Assembly: GCF_000264995.1 (NCBI RefSeq)
Contig: NW_006767439.1
Location: 26,470 to 90,469, forward strand
Direction: 5' to 3'
DNA: 64,000 nt
Source: Punctularia strigosozonata HHB-11173 SS5
Lineage: Eukaryota; Basidiomycota; Agaricomycetes; Corticiales; Punctulariaceae
This document shows positions 25,252 to 37,500 of the stretch, in pieces (position 1 is the stretch's first letter; every line of letters starts with the position of its first letter). Made by a program: the position numbers and the translations under genes. A model generated the notes under the pieces. The model saw nothing but the letters and a program-made list of their open reading frames with translations, was not told the DNA's origin and searched no databases.

Positions 25252-25914
25252 ATGCTCGCGGCTCTTCGCCCAGCTGCGTCAAAAGCAGCTCTGGCGGCTG
25301 CATGTCGTCGAGCCGTCTCTACCCTCCCAACCTCTCCCGATGCTCCCGTTAATCTCGGAGCCTACATCGAATCCCTGCCGCCCAAGAGCGAAGAACGACC
25401 TGCCTTCACTCGCGCAACACGGGAGAAACACGAATGGCTCAACATACCTCCCGCAGAGGACCCTTTACTGCACTTCCTTACGAACCTGATTATGAAGCAC
25501 GGAGAACGCGCGAAAGCGGCTCGCGCCACGAGCAGCATATTGCTATGGATCCATACCTTCACCCGCGCTCCGCCGCTGCCCATTCTGCGGCAGGCCGTGC
25601 TCAACGCCTCGCCCGCAGTGCGCGTCAAGTCAATCAAAGTGGGAGGAAAGACGGTGCACACGCCCGTAGCGTTGAGCGAGAGGCAGAGGACACACTATGG
25701 ATTGAAGTGGATGCTGAAGGGTAGCGACCATAGACCGGGGATGTACGTGGGCGAGAGGTTTGCAAGGGAAGTCATTGCGGTGCTTCAAGGCGACAGCACG
25801 GCTCTAGCGAAGAAGCTTGAAATACACAAGACTGCAATGACCAACAGGTACGTCGGCTGGTCTTACTGCTCGTCGTACTGGCGCTGATGATCATTCAGAG
25901 GAAAGAAAACTTGA
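25252..25914 (+). CDS. RSM7: Mitochondrial small-subunit ribosomal protein S7 (uS7m)
   Basis: uS7m binds the 3' domain of small-subunit rRNA and nucleates assembly of the mitoribosome head. Exons 25252-25847 and 25899-25914 give 203 residues, against about 156 for bacterial S7; the excess is an N-terminal targeting peptide rich in Ala/Arg (MLAALRPAASKAALAAACRR). The S7 core is visible: LHFLTNLIMKHGERAKAARA, the segment ILRQAVLNASPAVRVKS, and the C-terminal helix KKLEIHKTAMTNRG. An upstream in-frame extension without ATG is ignored. The last exon is only five codons plus one base; without splicing, the tail would be replaced by an unrelated one. The symbol follows yeast nomenclature. Confidence 0.88.
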
Positions 25915-26519
25915 GCTTCTTCTCCCGCCACCGTATCAACCCTGCTGTCAAGTACATTATGTTAATGCTTTTAATCGACGGCGTTCCATCGATCAACTTG
26001 TCCCGTCTTCGGCTCAGAAACTATCTATGAAATTGTGGGATGATCAATGATACGTCCACTAGGTCAAGTCGGGTTGAGGGCGTGAACTCGCATGTTCTTC
26101 AACGTTTTCAACCACTGGCATACATTTGCCACCATGGCTGTCGCCCGCCACTCCAGTGGTGTCAGGCACTAAGTCGGCCTATTGCTTAGACACTCTGGAA
26201 TCGCCTTGGAGGATGCAGGTAGGGCCCGCGTTGACCTACAAATTGATGTGTACCAAGTATTTCACTGATCACACGAGTGTCCTTACCGTATTACATTCCA
26301 GGTCAATTTCTGACGTTTTCATATTCATAAACATGACGTTCATAATAGGGATAAAGTACCACATCAGGGAAGGAGAGAAGGTGAGCGGAAGGGAGAAAGA
26401 AGGGATGCAACAACAGAATGCCATCTAGTCCAAAGCAAGGCTGATATCTGTAAGTTCGCCCATGTATTCGCCATCTCCGCCAACTGCCCTTTAGCTCCGA
26501 TCGAGTACACAACGATTCA

Positions 26520-27522
26520 TTACAGCGAAGACATCTTATCCCTGATCTTATCGACGAAAGACCGTTTCTTCTTCAGGGCTCTCTTGTCGGCAGGAGACAG
26601 GGGGGAAAGATTTGCCGAAGATGCATGGGAAGGGGCTGGGGACTGTACCGGAGACGGAGCCAGCGAGTGCGGGGAAGGATGGCGAAGATGTGTAGGCGGC
26701 GTGTTCGGATGGTTCAAATACTGTGGGACAAAGGAAGTGAGCAAAACGAAGCCAGCGAGAGGAAATTTGAGAACTCACGAAGACTGTCGTCCCATCGGGA
26801 ACTGTCAGAACTCCCGGCGTGTTGAGCACGACCACCGAATTGGCGGGAGCAACGACGCTCCTGACCTCGTTTATGGGGGTGCCATGAACCACGGGCGGGG
26901 CAACGCGACTCGGGGATACATTTGCTGAGCGGCACGGTGGCGGGGAACCCGGTAGCGAGGTACCGACGAACGGCGCTGGGTCAGCGTGATGCTGAGGGGA
27001 CGCCGCAAGTAATCGAGGCGTTGATTTAGAGTTCCGTAATGTCTTCCGTGGTGTAGCCAGCGCCATGTCGATTTGCGGAACAGGGAATGGTGGTGGATTG
27101 CTGTCCGTTTGTTTGTCATATCGAGGTTTCCTCTTCGGAGGTGACGAAGCCGGCGACGCGATACTGGAAACAGGTGACTGCGCGTACTCTGGGTAGAAAC
27201 CACCGATTAAGGGAGGAGTCTGAACGCGGGCCGTGGCGGAATCCTCAAGTCCGAAACTTCCATGGGCTACACGAGGCGACCTGTGTGATAGACCGGAGGT
27301 TAGGCCGTGGACATCAACCAGGTCGTCCGCCGCTCGATGAGACGCCTGCGATGTAGAGAAGCAGGACGGAACAGCCGTGGGAGGAGGGACGATGTGTTCT
27401 GGCGGATATCTGGCCTTGGACGCCGAGATGTCAGGCCGAATGCCTTCGGCCCACCGCTTGATGTCGGCGTTCTTTTCCTTCTGCCTCTTGTAAGCTTCGG
27501 GAGAATAGTCGTACTCGGTCAT
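26520..27522 (-). CDS. MTEYDYSP-family protein 3 (diverged)
   Basis: Exons 26779-27522 and 26520-26720 (58-bp intron, phase 0) give 314 residues. It opens MTEYDYSPEAYKRQKEKNAD, keeping the first ten residues of the family but diverging after. The middle is Pro/Ser-rich. The pre-intron block is weaker (VVVLNTPGVLTVPDGTTVF) but stands at the same place, residues 225-248. The last exon is Ser/Pro-rich then strongly basic (ADKRALKKKRSFVDKIRDKM) and ends SSL. The ATG is placed at the conserved motif although the frame stays open upstream. It lies head-to-head with the DUF6533 copy B, 1.0 kb apart. Function unknown. Confidence 0.8.
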
Positions 27523-27696
27523 AGTGGACTGGAAAGGACGATGGCGCGAATGGAAGACAATACAGACTGCACGGAAATCTGAGCTCAGGAAACTTGTCAG
27601 CACTAAGGCGACATAACAAGGGGGGGTTAGCTGCTAACCTTGCTGAGCGTTTGCCGTCGTGACAAGGGGCGCGCTGGTCCGAAGGGGAGATGGCCG

Positions 27697-27702
27697 TTTA
27701 TA
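27697..27702 (-). promoter_or_regulatory. TATA box of the 27522 gene
   Basis: On the minus strand it reads TATAAA, about 175 bp upstream of the start codon. Confidence 0.45.
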
Positions 27703-28530
27703 TTCCCAAGCCAATCGCAAGGCCACCGGAAGGCTCGCTTCTTGGCCCGTACATTATGGGGTGGCCACGCAATATTTTGTAGATTGGTTCACGGGTGGCA
27801 AGGGTTTGCCGAGGCATTGCAAGCCATCGCGAGTGGAACGAGGCATTCGATGCGGCTCGCCCTGGCGTCGACGCGGTTGAAGAGTTGCAGCGTTAGTGTA
27901 CGATCGCCGACAATGCACGAGAGGTGGTGATGGTGGTCGAAGACAATGGAGGTGCGCAGCAGACGATGACCAATTCACCGGTGGACGTTCTGGCCCGCCG
28001 TGATGCCGGCAACGTAAGGGGTATGGACTTCGGCGGGAGAACCATGGCGGTGCAACTTCAAGCTTGAACGTTCGAACCACGATATGCCTGCATACTGTCT
28101 ACGGCGTCAGATCGCGCTCAGGACTTCGCCACTGATACCGCAGCATCAGCAACTAATGCTATTCCCAAGTACTCGCTGGACTCGAGCTTGAGGCATCGCC
28201 TCAGATGCCAGTAATGCGGCTACAGCTGAAAGTGGCTAACATTCGCCCGTGAAACCTGCGCAATAGACTTGAATTGGTGAGGTAGTCTTGTCTTCGTTCA
28301 TCATATCTGCTTCTCTGCCTGATGATCGCTGGTCCTGCTACGAGAGCCCCGTAAACGGCTTCGTACTTACCTCTGCTAGCACGTCTTCCGCGTTCATTCG
28401 TCACACCGCGCACAGTCGTTGTCGATGGATCAATATATAACCCTGAAACGCTGGTGCCCTTTGCTGTCCAACCAGTGGCCAGTGCCTTGCCGCTCTCACT
28501 TGATATTCACAGTGCACGTCGATTTCCACC

Positions 28531-30068
28531 ATGAACGGAGTGCTTTCGACGCACGCGCTCAGGAGTACCAACCAAGACATGTGTGTACTGTCGATCTGAT
28601 ACTCACTTGTTTGGGCTGATCGGGAGTTAGTCAGGCGCAGGGCATGTTTCAGAGTAGCCTTCTCAGCATATTGCTATATGATCATGGTATGTAGTTGTGC
28701 TATAAACACGCTACAGGTTGATTCAAGAATCGCAGCACTCACCCTAGGAGACGAGGTGTGGTACGATGTTTCGTGTCTGATTAAACCATGACACCGGTGC
28801 AGGTCGATAAGATATGGAACCTGCCGTTCGCCAGCGTATCGGTGCTATTTGTTCTGAACCGCTATTTGACTCCTCTGGTATTCATGGTCACTCTGGTTGC
28901 ATACCAGTCGGAGTGGTCTGCAGAGGTAAGCAGATATAAGCGGAAGTGAATGATAATCGATTGATCTGGCGGGGACTAGATGTAAGCATACTGAATGGAT
29001 GGTGTATTGTCTACTAAGCACGAATCGTCATTAGATGCCAACGGTTTGTGAAGTACGAAGGTGCTGGTTGTGCAGTAGTCATGGCAATATGTCAGAGTAC
29101 GTGCTGTCTCTGGAGGATTATGCGTTGTTCACGATATTTGGAATGCTAGTCGTTATGATCCTTCGCGTCAACGCGCTTTACGCAGGCAATCGACTGGTTC
29201 TACTCCTTCTCGTTACACTTTTCATGGCACAGGTTGGAATACATGCCGCCGTTATTACCGAAGGCATACAAGCGTCTCGATATTGAGATTTCTGTACAAG
29301 TTCTAACACATACTGCAGCTCTACAAAAACCAATAGCCATCGGATGTGTTCTCGCCGCTCGATCCTCCATATACGAAGGCATATGGATCGTGCCGCTCGT
29401 GGCTGATAGTCTGATCATCATCCTGACACTCTGGAAGCTGAGGAAATACTCACAAGGAGGAGGTAGAATGCCGTATGTGCAGTACAAAAGTAACATGGCG
29501 TTAGAACTCATAAATACACCCAGGACTATGCATAGATTCCTACGAGTAGGTTGCATACAGCCAAGGGTTCTTGTCTACGGCTGACTGCGCCTTATCTCTT
29601 AGGACGGGATCGCCCATTTCGTCGTTATTTTCTCAGTCAATCTATTGAACGTCGTCGTCTACTTCGTGAGTCTGGGTTCACTACTGATTTCGTTCGTTCC
29701 GACTCAGACCGAGACTTCTCAGAGTGTCGAAGATGAGTCCACAAAAAACCTATTCGGCTCATTCTCGGAGGTGTTGACGTCGATGACAGTTTCCCGGTAC
29801 TTATACACCTCATCTTTCGCACAACGATCCCTGTTACTAAATCCTCTTACATGCAAGCATCATCCTGAGTCTACGAGGGTACAGACCCCATGGGGCGGGA
29901 GCAACAACCTTTGCCGACGCTTTAGACGTCTCCGACCAATCACTCGCATTCGCCGATCCTTGGGACATGGCAATTCTCTACCAAGATCAAGAACCCGCCA
30001 TGGACAGGGATAGATCGGCGGGTAGCGATTGCAACGAGCATGATTGGCATACGACTAACAATGCCTAG
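28531..30068 (+). pseudogene. DUF6533 membrane protein copy B, splice sites damaged
   Basis: This is a clear paralogue of the gene at 132-1789: ILLYDHALTLGDEVDKIW, LFVLNRYLTPLVF, CQRFVKYEGAG, MILRVNALYAGN and FVVIFSVNLLNVVVYF occur in order with the same intron positions, and the frame ends at TAG 30066-30068. Three lesions appear on comparison. The start exon does not join in frame to the second. The acceptor of the intron after QSEWSAE (donor 28926) is lost, so the only AG nearby (29034) shifts the frame. The donor GT expected at 29270-29271 is AA, so the frame runs into a stop at 29284-29286. The other junctions, including 51-bp and 42-bp introns near 29.5-29.7 kb, are still good. It could be expressed with unusual splicing, but a decaying copy is the simpler reading. 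Confidence 0.68.
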
Positions 30069-30256
30069 TGAATAACTAGCATGCCCTTATCTGGTCTGAC
30101 GCGATAACAAGTAGGCTTTGGTACTGCATAGCCGTATTGATATGCAACAACCTCACAATACACCTGCGATTGAGTCCATAAGGATAGATATGAATAAGAC
30201 AAATATTTATCACAAGACGGGTATCAGAAGTAGCCGATGGGTATCATCCTACCGCC

Positions 30257-31630
30257 TTAATATGGCTTCAAGTATTTTGGTTCCTCGGAAATGTGTCCAG
30301 GCGAGGGGAATGGAATACGTTCCGAAGGATCGTAAGGATCGACGAAGGACATTGGCGGAGGCGGGGGATCGAGGCTCGCATAATGTTCTCGGCCATTCCT
30401 AGTCATTTGTGCCGCCGCAGGAAGTTCAGCGGCCTTGTATTGTTTCTGTGCAGCCCTTTTCGCTATGAAGTTCCTGCAAGCTCCGTAGATTTTGACTACC
30501 ACGTAGGTCAAAAATATCAAACCCAAGAGTGCACCGATGACTATGCCTGCAATTGCCGCCTGCGAGAGGTGCTTTTTGTGGGCCGGGTCGATCAGAGGAA
30601 GACTAGCAGCGATGGTGGTATTGAGACAGGCTAGGAAAGTCGTGTTGACAGAAGCAGGTAGAGGGGTGACAGATATGTTGGGTGGGGCAGTTGTATTCGA
30701 GGGCGGCATATTCGATGGTAAAGCGGCCGTGTTGTTGTATCCATCAAGAGAGAGCCCGAAGGACGAGGCGCGGTACCACTGCACGAACTGCTCTGGTTTC
30801 GGAAGCGACGAGTTTGATTCGTTGTCAAACCCGGTGAAAGGAGTGATAGACGAGGTGGAGTTGCTTGCGCCACATTGGGCGATTATGGCCTCCAAAACGG
30901 TAGTCACAGACGACTTGTCGCCGATGAGACGGTACGTCTGGGTTGTGGTGGTCACATTGGAGGTGACTGTGGCAGTCGTCGTGTTCCCCCCTGGCCGTTG
31001 ATCTTCGTGTTCGTGATACTTCGAGATGCAGACATGTGAGCTTGCAACGAGTGTCAATATTGATGCGAATACGCACTTCATCGCATCCATAGTAATGCTG
31101 GTGCACCGGAACGGGCCAAAAGACATACGGAAACGGCCGCTCTTCTACCCAGTAGCCACCACCACCGTACGTGTAGCCGCTACCGTAGCGCGACGTGCCA
31201 TAGATATCGTTCTGCGAGTAAGGTACTGAGATAGAGTTCTTATCGGAATCAAGGTTCGTACCCTGGTTCCACCGCCTGCACGGCGTCCCGCGAATGGATT
31301 TCCGCTCGGTAGCTTGAAGGGTTTGCCACCGCCACTCGATAAGGACGACGCTTTGCGCCCTCCGCTCGACGATCCTAGGGAAAGGCTGCCGATGCGCGAG
31401 CCACTGGACTTCGAGCCGCTGCTGGACGACTTTCCACTGGACGAAGAGGACTTGCCCCCAGACGAAGATGATTTACCACCAGATGACGAAGACTTCCCGC
31501 CATGTCCACCGCCATGCCCTCCACCGCCGTGACCGCCACCTCCTTTGCGAGGAAACAAACCTAGTGAGCGGAGGAGCGAGTGGACGTGGGAGGACCGGTC
31601 AAAGGGTTCGGGGCGCAGAATTGCAACCAT
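30257..31630 (-). CDS. Gly/Ser-rich single-pass membrane protein A
   Basis: This belongs to a widespread but uncharacterised mushroom family. Exons 31262-31630, 31077-31211 and 30257-31018 give 421 residues, all junctions phase 0. Exon 1 is Gly/His-rich, then carries GGKSSSS repeats and ends in the family signature FAGRRAGGGTR. Exon 2 (45 codons, the same length as in its paralogue) reads YGTSRYGSGYTYGGGGYW, then RPFPYVFWPVPVHQHYYG. Exon 3 is an N-glycosylation-rich ectodomain with two conserved Cys (C217, C299) and PEQFVQWYRASSFGLSLDGY, a membrane helix at about 322-344, then a 75-residue tail with DPPPPPMSFVDP. No signal peptide is visible. A TATA box at 31705 puts the transcription start downstream of the next ATG (31692), supporting the start at 31630. 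Confidence 0.82.
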
Positions 31631-31704
31631 GGGAGGGTCTCGCGAGTGAAGCGGCGGAGAAGTTGGACGGGAAAGATGGAGAGAAGTAGCATGTAGCGGG
31701 CGCT

Positions 31705-31710
31705 TTTATA
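31705..31710 (-). promoter_or_regulatory. TATA box of the 31630 gene
   Basis: On the minus strand it reads TATAAA, 75-80 bp upstream of the ATG; a start site about 30 bp downstream leaves a short leader. Confidence 0.55.
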
Positions 31711-33301
31711 CAAAACTTGCACAATGCAAGTCCGGACAGAAGAGAACAGATGGTGGCGATGATGACATGTACAGCCTGTATAGGCGCTGATGCGACCGGC
31801 CACGCGGCGCGCACTGCCGGACATGCAGCCCTTGAGAACAGCCAGTTACAGCTAAACAGCAGTGATCTGACGTAGATCGCCTTCGCTGGATAGACCGGAG
31901 CACACGAGCATTCAATCACCGCATATTGCTGAGACCGAGAGACAATCGGATTATACTGTTACCAGGTTGCCGAGCGACATAACTTCTTTCACTCTATGTG
32001 GACTCACATGCAGTGGCCTTGTTCGATCGAGCGGCGATCGTACCTACTACACAACACTGTGCTGATAACAGAACAACGCCGGATACAATAAGTAGGAGAG
32101 ACAGGTGGAAGTAGCACTATGGCAATATTGTTTTGCGGTGTGGCTCAAGGGATTCTGAGACGCTACCGTGGACAATCCGCTATGTCAGGAAAGAGCCGTC
32201 AGCGGGACAACGAATATGGCTTCGGTGGCAGCAACCGGTAGGCCGAGCAGAATCGTCCCACGGCGTACAAGAACGCTGTATCTTGTACGTATAGGGCTTC
32301 GGAGACTCGCCTGTAAATCCAACAGTTAGCCAATCCTGGTCATCGCAACGATGTGGGTTTCGCGTTCCATGAGAGCATGGCAAAACGAGAATCAACTAAT
32401 ATCACCAACAAATGTTCGCTGCGTACGCCCCACGAACTTGCCGTTGGCACAGGTGCTCTCTGGTTACACGGACGCGTTCCTCATGAGACGTGTATGCGCA
32501 ATGTCGGGGGACCCACCCATCGAAGTTGTCGGGCTCGAGTTAGTTGTTGCCCCGAGCAGTGCGCAGTTTGCAGCAACCTGCCGCGTTAAATAGCGTCGCG
32601 TGCATTCCAGGCCGTGGCACACGGAGTTGAGGAGGCTGAGCGCGATGCGGTATTGGCACAGATTGACGTTGGCTGATACACCGTCCCAGGCGGATGAATG
32701 GTGCGTGGTCCCAACGCACCGAGGGTTCTATCAGACTGCAGAAGGCGAGCTGCGCTGCGGCAGTGAATGGAGAACGTCGGTGATCGGAAGCCCTCTGCCC
32801 ACCTTGCCCAGCTCGGCCGGAAAACTTCGCACATACATGTTCATAATAGGCGGAAGCGCGATAAACGATCGTGTGTTCGACATGCTCAAGACACGCGGTT
32901 ATCAAGGTTGGGCTGCGATAATCTTCGGCATTCAAGAAGGACGAGTTCATAGATGCGAGCCTGATAGACTCCAGAGCTCCAGTCACGCTGACGTGCCGTC
33001 ACTGTCGATCGTAGGATCGTGCATGAGGTTCCTGGAGGCGATTCCGACGAAGAAGTCGTCGTTCAAGATGAAGGAGAGCTGGAAAATGCCGTACGTGTAC
33101 TGATACCCGCTCGTTTCACGTGACGGACTTTTGGCTGTATCGGCGTTGACTCCTCTGTTCCGTTATACGCGGTCCCTCGTCTCCATCGAGGGAGGTTGAC
33201 GCGGACGATCCACGCGATTGCCGTGAAACTGAACGCGACCGGGAGGCTTGACCGCTCCTCTGACAAGATTGCTCGTACACTGCTGTTTCATTGCGGAGAC
33301 T
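31711..33301. other. 1.6 kb intergenic region
   Basis: It lies between the divergent membrane-protein and BUB2 genes. Frames at 32540-33103 on both strands (up to 167 codons) have no recognisable domain or splice support. Confidence 0.45.
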
Positions 33302-34599
33302 ATGTCGTCGGCGGCGGCTACCGCCCACTCGTTCAATAAAATACTCGCTCTCCCAAAGCTAGCCTCTAAGCACAGGACTACCGCAGACATCGACGAGGCT
33401 ATCAAGAAACTCAGACGCTTGATTCTAGTGGAAGGCATCCCTTCAGCCATAGTGCGTAGGCAATGAGTATAGCCAACCATGCACAGCTTGACGATGCTCC
33501 ATAGGATCCTACACTACGGCCGCGGATATGGAAGATCCTACTGGGGCTAGGCCCCGATGATATACCCGCAGACCTCTTCCTGTACTACGTTGGTCGCGGA
33601 CCATGTGAAGTACGCGAGAAAATCAGGAACGACACGTTCAGGTGAGTATCTTGTCGTGGCCACGGAAATGTCTGCCGGTATGCTTGCGTACATGCCAGTT
33701 TACGGATGTCATATTCGTTACAGGACGTTGGCCACGGACCGCGGCTTCAAGGAACGTGTGCGTGAAGACATGCTGGTTCGGCTCCTTGATGCCTTCGTTT
33801 GGCGCTCGCAAGGTGAGATCAGGCCTTTGCGTCGCGAAATGTCCGCCTGAGTTGCTACCCAGATCGTCCTGAACAAGCCCTTGGTTTCACTTACGTCCAA
33901 GGCATGAACGTCCTCGCCGCACCTTTCTTGTACACCTTGCCGTCCGAAGTCGAGGCATTCTTCTGCTTTGCCAAGTTCATAGAGGAATCATGTCCCTTGT
34001 ATGTTCAACCGACGCTAGAGGGTGTCCATCGCGGCTTGAAGGTGCGTGGGATGCGCATGCGTAGTTTAGCGCGTTGCTGACGGGGAGTGCACAGTTACTG
34101 GATCGTTGCCTGAAGATCGTCGACCCTGAGCTGTATGCATACCTTCGGTCTAAAAGGCTTTCTGCTGAGATCTATGCCTTCCCATGTGAGATCGCCGCAA
34201 AGTGTTGTGGAACGGATGCTGACCTCCATTCCCTTTCCATCAGCTGTACTGACCCTATGCGCTTGCACTCCTCCCCTCGATCAAGTCCTTCAGCTATGGG
34301 ACTTCCTGCTCGCATTCGGCGTCCACCTGAACATACTCTGTGTGATCGCGCAGTTACTTCTCATCCGAGATGATGTGATGGCGTGCCCATCGTGGGTGTT
34401 TCAGCCTTACCACCGCTCTTAGATTGCTAAGAATATCACATTGATCAGGCCTATGCGAATGCTCCGGACATTCCCCCCGTTAGATGCTCAGCCGGTTATA
34501 GGCATCGCGGTGACCCTTGTGCGGGATCTCCCTCCAGAGTTGTATGACGAGCTCGTTAGGCATCCATACGAGCTTCGCGGGAACGAAGGGGGACGCTAG
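33302..34599 (+). CDS. BUB2: BUB2/Cdc16-type TBC-domain GTPase-activating protein
   Basis: Bub2 acts with Bfa1/Byr4 at the spindle pole body as GAP for the Tem1/Spg1 GTPase, holding back mitotic exit or septation (known for yeast Bub2 and fission-yeast Cdc16). Seven exons (33302-33451, 33505-33641, 33724-33812, 33863-34041, 34095-34185, 34244-34391, 34449-34599) give 314 residues, close to 306 and 299 in the yeasts. The two TBC catalytic motifs are intact: IxxDxxR as IRNDTFR (residues 90-96, arginine finger R96) and YxQ as YVQGMNVLAAPFLY (136-138). Further family blocks are IYAFPSVLTLCACTPPL and VLQLWDFLLAFGVHLNILC. The start context is gactATGTCG; an in-frame ATG at 33248 is possible. All introns are 50-82 bp with GT-AG ends. 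Confidence 0.92.
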
Positions 34600-37500
34600 T
34601 TCGCTGTCTCGTGTGGATCGCTCAAGAAAGTTGTCGATACTCTACTGCTATCTCGCTGTCAGGTCAGTCGCTCCCTGACCCGCATTGACTGCCGAACTGA
34701 CTCGATAAATTTGTACTAGTCGCTGTCGTTTCCGGAATCATGTATTCATAGCCGTGGTCATGTTGTGTATTCCCTAGCCGTTTCTCTTGGTATTGGATCA
34801 TCTGATGTTATTCACGAGCGACACCCTTACGATAGCGAGTAAGTCGACCCCCTCTCTGTGCTACGCCGGCACTCTGCTCATTCGCACATCAGGACTCGTG
34901 CAAATACTCCGCGAAACCGCTTCAACGAAAACGCGCTGGGCGAATGTCATCAGGCATGGCGAAGTCCACTTTGCTCCTCATGTATATCAACGAGCACCGG
35001 ACTGGCCAAAGCGGCGACTCCATCGCCCCAGACGTCGAGAAATTGTGAGTTCGAGTGGTGCCATTCGTCTATTCTGTGATCTAGGGTCCAAAGAGCGAGG
35101 GCGTTCCCTTCGTGCCCCAATTAGCGTCGTGGCGCGCAGAGCGTTCTCGGCCCTCCACTTTACCCGACCGAGCGCATATCTTGCTTCGTGCGTCCGACTC
35201 GCCTTGTGGCGCCGTTCCGACGTTCGAGCGTTCACACATCCTTCTCAGGGTTTGGGCGAGGTCGTTACCCCTTCGGGCCAGAAGCGTGGCCACAGCTCTG
35301 AAGCGGATGGGCGCGCCAATGCCTCGTTTGGTACCAATGGCGGTCTTGCCTTACGTCGTTGAGCGCAGCTGCGCCGCCGGCTGGGCCACGAGCTGGCACA
35401 GTTAACCCGGCTTTTGGCGCACGCCTCTGCATCTGGCATGCGTACATCTCGTTGGACGTTACCTTGTCTCGCAACAGCGGTATTAGGCATCAAGTTGCGG
35501 ATACTCGAGCACTCACGCGCCCCGATGGCGTTCCGGGACGTTCCTCACGCGACTGATTTTGCTCACAACATCCGGTAGCTAGCGTTGGCATGTCCCGTTC
35601 AGAAAGCGGAAGGACGCCAGTCCGAAGTCGCCATCAAGCTCTACCATCTCCAGCTTCTGGTCTATGTCGGACAAGTGGGCCCGAGACCTCGGGTGCGCGA
35701 TGGCGTCTCGGATCTCGAGAGGAGGAGGTTTGTATGCCGAGCTCGCATCGACATCCGACATGACCTGGAGCGATCCCGACCACCAACCAGGGAGCGCCCT
35801 TCTCTTCGATATGCCTTGGGTTTGAACGAAAACGTCGTCTGGAGAGGAGATAACCTACGTTGGCGTCGGTGCGACCAGTGAGACGCTCCTCGGACTAGTC
35901 TTTCTTGGCTGTCGGGCTGGCAGTAAGGTTAGGATGATTGTGACAAATCCTATCCACAACCGAAACGCACCTTTGTTCGCAGTCACACTCGCGCTTTGTG
36001 TGCTGTGGAGCTGGAGTGCGGCAAATCAAGGAAGGGAAATCATCTCCGCGTACGCTGCTGTGCTCCACGCTGGATCACACACCTTCTCCCAGCGAGCCTG
36101 AAAGGCGTCCGTACCATCAAGTGGTACCCTGTCGCGGGAGCGCGAATTGCCTTGCTCGATCATCACCTGAAACGGCTTCGTCGAAGAAAATAGACAAAGC
36201 ACAGCTCACGAAGGATGATTATCGACGAATGTGTAGTCTCTTATGCCAACCGGACCCATTAGCCATCGACGAGGCGGGCACTGCCTCACGCGACAGCCGT
36301 TCGTGATGGGCATGTTCGCTGGCTCTTGCAGGCGGGTGGAGGCGAGTGGATTGTTTCGTACGTCAAACAAGGGCCGGCGACGCTCATGAGAGAAACAGGT
36401 CTCCATTGCCAGCGGCTTGCGTTTTAACGCATGAAAGTACGGGTCCAGAGGTTCAGGAAGATGAAGACCCCGTCCGCCCGTTAACGCCGTGGAGCAACGC
36501 ACTGGGGCGAGGTCGCCGGTGGGATATTTCTTCCAAGGGGACGAGGGTCGCAGACTGCTGCGGGCAAGTTTCGCCAGGGTTTCACGCATGATTACGGCCC
36601 ATCTCCCTTCCCGTCATCCGGAGCAATTTTTCTCGTTCGCCTGTGCGTCACCCTGCGCTATGAATTCTCGTGCAGGCCAGGTCCCGACGTTTCGGCGCTC
36701 GTAGCAATGGGTGTGCAATGCCGGCAATGTGCAACGGTCGAAGCGCTGGCGAGCGCGCGGCCGCATCGCCGGCATCGTCTTCTCGAAGCGCTTTCGAGGC
36801 GCGCGATTACTCGTTGCCATCGTTGTCTAGAACCTGCGGCGGGAGGTCTGGACCGCCGCGGTGTGGGGTACCCGTCCATGCTCCCCCGCCCCGCCTCGAG
36901 GCAAAGCGACCTCGACTTGATTTGCCTCGACGTCACACGCCCAATTGTATGGTGCAGAGGTTTTATGCGATCGCGACGGTCCACGCGCTCACGGGTGGAC
37001 GTCTGCTCGGTTCAATGGCAAGGCGGGGTACGTGATATAGCACCACCGCGCCGTACGCGCGCTCCCTTTTGATCACAGATCCGGGTCCAAAATGAAAATC
37101 TCTGCTCGGATACGTTGGACCAAAATTGCCGACGGTGCCGCGATCGCCCGGGCACCCCAATTTGCAAACCAGGCAGGGCCTTTTACGCAGCGTCACCGCG
37201 TCCGCGCGCGAGAGCACGAGCAAGACGAGGTCCGTCCGGTCAACAGCAGGGCCTTCCTGATGGCCTATGTTAGCGCCTTGATGTATACCGTACGCTTGCG
37301 ACCTATCCATGTCACGAAACGAGACGTGATGGCGCGGGTCGTGGAGGATAAAACCCCCATTTTTGTTAGTCGTTACTCTATAAGGCGAGGAGTCGTGGCA
37401 GGTTTCTGATCGCGCGAAGGGGACGACGATCTCGAGAACCGCTGGCATCTCCAGGAACCACGCCCGTTATGGGAGCGTCATCGTCTTTCGGTCGGACTGA

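Noticed and set aside
31561-31692. An alternative upstream ATG at 31692 with a hydrophobic leader for the Gly-rich protein A
   Set aside because: It is in another frame, no intron joins it convincingly, and the TATA box at 31705 puts transcription start downstream of it.
35240-37400. Arg-rich frames on both strands as genes
   Set aside because: Overlapping on both strands, no domains, no consistent splice chain, and composition explained by local GC content.
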